Of a DNA stretch of 14,838 bases, positions 12,466 through 14,838 are shown piece after piece. The position numbers and the translations under genes were made by a program. The stretch comes from Archaeoglobaceae archaeon (GTDB lineage: Archaea > Halobacteriota > Archaeoglobi > Archaeoglobales > Archaeoglobaceae). The stretch lies in contig JALWBF010000023.1 in assembly GCA_027016055.1 (NCBI GenBank), positions 1 to 14,838 of the forward strand, written 5' to 3'. The notes beneath the pieces were generated by a model that saw only the letters and a program-made list of their open reading frames with translations, ran no database searches and was not told where the DNA came from. The first letter of the stretch is position 1. Each line of letters begins with the position of its first letter.

Positions 12466-13271
12466 GCCGCTTCCCTCACGAAGTTACCGTATCCTCCGAG
12501 CTTCTTGATGGTTCTGAGAACCCTATTCACAGCATCCTTAAGAACCTTCTCGGCAACCTTATAATCTTCCGCTTCGATAACTATCCTATACTTCGGAGCA
12601 CCGACGTATTCGATATCTATCTTTACACCGTTCTTCCCAGCCTTGTAAGCTTCCAGTAGGGCTTTTCTTATTCTTTCGATTCCGTCCGGAGCAAAGCTTC
12701 TCAATTCAAAGTATCCCCTAACCTTAACTCTCGGAGGCTTAACGTTTTCCCTCGCAATCTCAGCTATAGCCTTTGCGAGTTCTTCACCAACTATGGGAAC
12801 GAGAACCTCGTAACCCTCGAATGCTGCCTCCTCGAAGGCTTCGTAAATCGTATCATACTCCTTTATCAGCTTTTTACCGATCTTAACAAGCTCCTCATGA
12901 CTTAAGCCGGCTTTTTCTCCGGCAATCTCAAGCCATTTAAACGCCCTGAGTTCGCTTTTCCACTGCTGCAACTTCTCCTTCTTCTGCCTCTCAGTGACAT
13001 CCTTAATCGACAGATCTATGTGTCCCCTCTTCGGATTCACGCTCAAAACCTTGCAAACAACCTTCTGCCCCTTCTTGACGTGATCTCGAATATCCTTAAC
13101 CCAACCCGGAGCAACTTCGCTGATGTGAACCATTCCCTCTTTATCCTCATACTCATCCAAAGAAACGAAGGCACCGAAATCGAGAACCCTCGTAACGGTT
13201 CCGATGACTATCTCACCGGGTGAGGGATAACCGTCCCTCTTTATTATCAACTTCTGTTGCTCCTCGCTCAT
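12462..13271 (-). CDS. eif2a: Translation initiation factor aIF2, alpha subunit
   Basis: The 269-residue protein has the three expected parts. An S1-type RNA-binding domain covers about 17-92 (GEIVIGTVTRVLDFGAFVSL, MVHISEVAPGW, HIDLSIKDV). A helical middle domain covers about 95-175. An alpha/beta C-terminal domain covers about 178-262 and binds the gamma subunit (VKVRGYFELRSFAPDGIERI). The aIF2 trimer carries initiator Met-tRNA to the small ribosomal subunit. In the loop equivalent to that around the regulatory serine of eukaryotic eIF2-alpha, the chain reads SEVAPGWVKDIRD, with Pro55 where, from memory, Pyrococcus has Ser48. The ATG at 13271 is about 26 bp after a TATA-like ggtttaaattcc, so the mRNA may start at the ATG. 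It is the first gene of the operon with nop10 and the PAC2 gene. Confidence 0.97.
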   Translation of the reverse strand: MSEEQQKLIIKRDGYPSPGEIVIGTVTRVLDFGAFVSLDEYEDKEGMVHISEVAPGWVKDIRDHVKKGQKVVCKVLSVNPKRGHIDLSIKDVTERQKKEKLQQWKSELRAFKWLEIAGEKAGLSHEELVKIGKKLIKEYDTIYEAFEEAAFEGYEVLVPIVGEELAKAIAEIARENVKPPRVKVRGYFELRSFAPDGIERIRKALLEAYKAGKNGVKIDIEYVGAPKYRIVIEAEDYKVAEKVLKDAVNRVLRTIKKLGGYGNFVREAA

Positions 13272-13291
13272 CCCAACTTCATCTCCTCAAT

Positions 13292-13304
13292 GGAATTTAA
13301 ACCT
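13292..13304 (-). promoter_or_regulatory. TATA-box-like element of the aIF2-alpha operon
   Basis: The minus strand reads aaggtttaaattcc, centred about 26 bp upstream of the aIF2-alpha ATG. A gaggag (13281-13286) lies between the box and the ATG, but its distance of about 9 nt also allows a short leader starting further upstream. Confidence 0.5.
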
Positions 13305-13376
13305 TGTCATGGCTGATGTCGAGGTGCTATCGGATGGGATGCATGAAAAAGCTTAGATTATGAGGACTCTGAAAGG

Positions 13377-13384
13377 TTTTAAAA
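13377..13384 (+). promoter_or_regulatory. TATA-box-like element of cca
   Basis: ttttaaaa preceded by the purine stretch gaaagg (possible BRE) is centred 23-27 bp before the ATG pair at 13404/13407. No ribosome binding site lies between, so a leaderless mRNA is likely. Confidence 0.55.
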
Positions 13385-13403
13385 TCGATCGTAAGATTTT
13401 GGC

Positions 13404-14750
13404 ATGATGGACGAAGATATACGTAAGATCATAGAGGAAGCCATACCGCTTGTTGTTCCGAGCGAGGAGGAGGTAAGGAAGGCTAAGGATGCTGAGATGG
13501 AGCTCAGAAGGAGGCTCGATGATGTTTTAAGGAACTATCCTCATCTCGAATACAGGTTTTTGGGGAGCTATGCGAGGAACACTTGGCTAAAGGGGAGTTT
13601 GGAGATAGACGTTTTTATACTTTTTCCCGAGGACACTCCTAAGGATGAGCTCGAAAGGCTCGGTTTGGAAATCGGAAAATCCGTTGTGGATGAATACGAG
13701 TTGAGATATGCTGCTCATCCATACGTTCACGGAATAGTTAAGGGCGTTGAAGTTGATGTAGTTCCGTGCTATAAGCTGAAATCCGCTGAGAGGATAAAAT
13801 CGGCAGTGGACAGAACTCCTTTCCATCACGACTGGCTTAAGGATAGGATAAGGGGAAAGGAGAACGATGTAAGGTTGCTGAAGAAGTTTTTGAAAGTAGC
13901 CGGGATATACGGTGCGGAGTATAAGGTTAGAGGATTCTCCGGCTACCTCTGCGAGCTTTTGATAGTCTTCTACGGCTCCTTCTTGGAAGTTATAAAGAAT
14001 GCAACTAAGTGGACGAGAAATACCGTTATAGATGTTCCGGCCGGTAAGGTTTATAGAAGGAAGGGAGGATTCTTCGTCGTCGATCCCGTCGATCCGAAAA
14101 GAAACGTTGCGGCAAATCTGAGCTTGGACAACCTCGCGAAGTTCGTCCAGCTTTGCAGAGAGTTCTTGAAGAATCCATCCAAAGATTATTTCGTTGAGAG
14201 GAAGCCCGATATTCCGAGCGATGAGATAATTGCGGAAGCTATAGAGGCGAGAGGAACTGGACTTTACGCTGTGGTGTTTGAGAAGCCGGATATAGTTGAA
14301 GATAACCTCTATCCCCAGCTTGAGAAGGCTTGCAGAAGGATCGACGATTTTCTTAGAAGGGAGAACTTCCTACCGCTTAGAGCGGGATTCTTCGCAGATG
14401 AAAATATATGCGTGCTTATTTTCGAAACCCAAGTTAGGGAGCTATCAAAGATAAGAAGGCACGAGGGACCTCCTTTCGAGGAGGAAGGGCATGTTGAGAG
14501 ATTTCTGAGGAAGGAAAGAAAGTTTAAACCGTTCATAGAGGGAGGGAAGTTTTGGGTTTACGTGGAAAGAAAGAATTGGAAGGTCGAAGATGCTATTTCC
14601 GATTTGATAAGGAGGGAATGGAAATCTATGGGTAAGAATGTTGGAGAGAAGTTGAAGGAAGGTTTTGATGTTCTAACCGGCAGGGATGTTTTGAAAATCG
14701 AAGGTAGCGAGTTCAGAAAGTTTTTGGTCGATTTTCTCTGTCTTAAATGA
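13404..14750 (+). CDS. cca: CCA-adding enzyme (archaeal class I tRNA nucleotidyltransferase)
   Basis: The 448-residue enzyme adds C-C-A to tRNA 3' ends without a nucleic acid template. The nucleotidyltransferase head contains GSYARNTWLKGSLEIDVF (54-71) with the G54-S55 turn and metal-binding residues E67 and D69, followed by the third carboxylate D118 in VEVDVVPCY (115-123). FHHDWL and RLLKKFLKVAGIYGAE (about 139-173) and RGFSGYLCELL form the conserved central domain, and the tail domain runs from about 290 to the end. Length and motifs agree with the well-studied A. fulgidus enzyme, which is of similar size (about 437 residues). Two adjacent ATG codons exist; either 13404 or 13407 is possible, both 23-27 bp after the TATA-like box. 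The gene ends 22 bp from the 3' end of a tRNA gene on the opposite strand that lacks CCA. Confidence 0.97.
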   Translation: MMDEDIRKIIEEAIPLVVPSEEEVRKAKDAEMELRRRLDDVLRNYPHLEYRFLGSYARNTWLKGSLEIDVFILFPEDTPKDELERLGLEIGKSVVDEYELRYAAHPYVHGIVKGVEVDVVPCYKLKSAERIKSAVDRTPFHHDWLKDRIRGKENDVRLLKKFLKVAGIYGAEYKVRGFSGYLCELLIVFYGSFLEVIKNATKWTRNTVIDVPAGKVYRRKGGFFVVDPVDPKRNVAANLSLDNLAKFVQLCREFLKNPSKDYFVERKPDIPSDEIIAEAIEARGTGLYAVVFEKPDIVEDNLYPQLEKACRRIDDFLRRENFLPLRAGFFADENICVLIFETQVRELSKIRRHEGPPFEEEGHVERFLRKERKFKPFIEGGKFWVYVERKNWKVEDAISDLIRREWKSMGKNVGEKLKEGFDVLTGRDVLKIEGSEFRKFLVDFLCLK

Positions 14751-14755
14751 TGTTC

Positions 14756-14772
14756 GAACCTTAAAAGAAGAG
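14756..14772 (-). terminator. T-rich terminator after tRNA-Gly
   Basis: Immediately after the discriminator base the minus strand reads ctcttcttttaagg, pyrimidine- and T-rich, which fits tRNA transcription ending in archaea. It occupies the 22-bp gap shared with the converging cca gene. Confidence 0.4.
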
Positions 14773-14838
14773 TGCGCGGGCCGGGATTTGAACCCGGGCC
14801 AACGCCTCGGAAGGGCGTTGTCCTACCGGGCTAGACTA
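14773..14838 (-). tRNA. tRNA-Gly(UCC), 5' acceptor strand outside the window
   Basis: Read on the minus strand, positions 8-73 of a tRNA fold without gaps. The D stem is gtct/ggac around the 9-nt loop agcccggta. The anticodon stem is acgcc/ggcgt around the loop cttccga, with anticodon UCC (positions 34-36). The variable loop has 4 nt, and the T stem is ccggg/cccgg with loop ttcaaat. The 3' acceptor strand is cccgcgc and the discriminator is A73, so the missing 5' strand should read gcgcggg. The next bases are ctc, so CCA is not encoded. There is no intron at 37/38. The 3' end converges with the CCA-adding enzyme gene. Confidence 0.95.

Noticed and set aside
13309..13375. C/D-box guide RNA in the aIF2-alpha/cca spacer
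   Set aside because: The C box deviates from RUGAUGA, no clear D' and C' pair is present, and no flanking stem is seen.

Overview
The window is archaeal and reads best as part of an Archaeoglobales chromosome (Archaeoglobus, Ferroglobus or Geoglobus type). The domain-level evidence is archaeal translation factor aIF2-alpha, zinc-binding Nop10, class I CCA-adding enzyme, archaeal phosphoglycerate mutase (ApgM), a COG1031-type radical SAM protein, and AT-rich TATA boxes about 25 bp upstream of most first genes. The order-level evidence is that the chorismate mutase/prephenate dehydratase enters the window already in frame and preceded by what looks like the C-terminal part of a prephenate dehydrogenase, the three-way fusion known from Archaeoglobus fulgidus. 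This assignment is an inference; no search was run.

Layout. 2-1619 (+): 3' part of the aromatic amino acid fusion gene, then a small zinc-ribbon protein with an extremely acidic tail. 1769-3546 (-): three genes reading left, two overlapping membrane proteins with C-terminal PH-like domains followed by an unrecognised soluble protein. 3610-5247 (+): radical SAM enzyme with a C-terminal helix-hairpin-helix. 5244-7324 (-): apgM followed 2 nt later by a bactofilin-like beta-solenoid protein. 7501-9507 (-): membrane-anchored VirD4/HerA-like ATPase with a C-terminal winged helix and a PD-(D/E)xK nuclease-like domain, divergent from a small membrane protein at 9599-10036 (+). 10065-11462 (-): pyruvate kinase. 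11502-13271 (-): aIF2-alpha, nop10 and a PAC2-family protein as an overlapping operon. 13404-14750 (+): CCA-adding enzyme, converging on a tRNA-Gly(UCC) (-) cut by the right window edge.

How the genes work together. The housekeeping part covers aromatic amino acid synthesis, the last part of glycolysis/gluconeogenesis (ApgM and pyruvate kinase), translation initiation, rRNA pseudouridylation (Nop10) and tRNA 3'-end maturation; the neighbouring tRNA lacks an encoded CCA and would need the enzyme beside it. The accessory part consists of the PH-like membrane protein cassette at 1.8-3.5 kb and the ATPase/nuclease plus small membrane protein at 7.5-10 kb. The latter is the best candidate for an undescribed system: one polypeptide joins membrane anchor, DNA-pump-type ATPase, winged helix and nuclease fold, with no relaxase, VirB4 or other transfer gene in view.

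The strands are densely used: no gene-free stretch reaches 300 bp. The longest gaps are 7325-7500, 1620-1768 and 13272-13403. No CRISPR array, insertion sequence or rRNA was seen.
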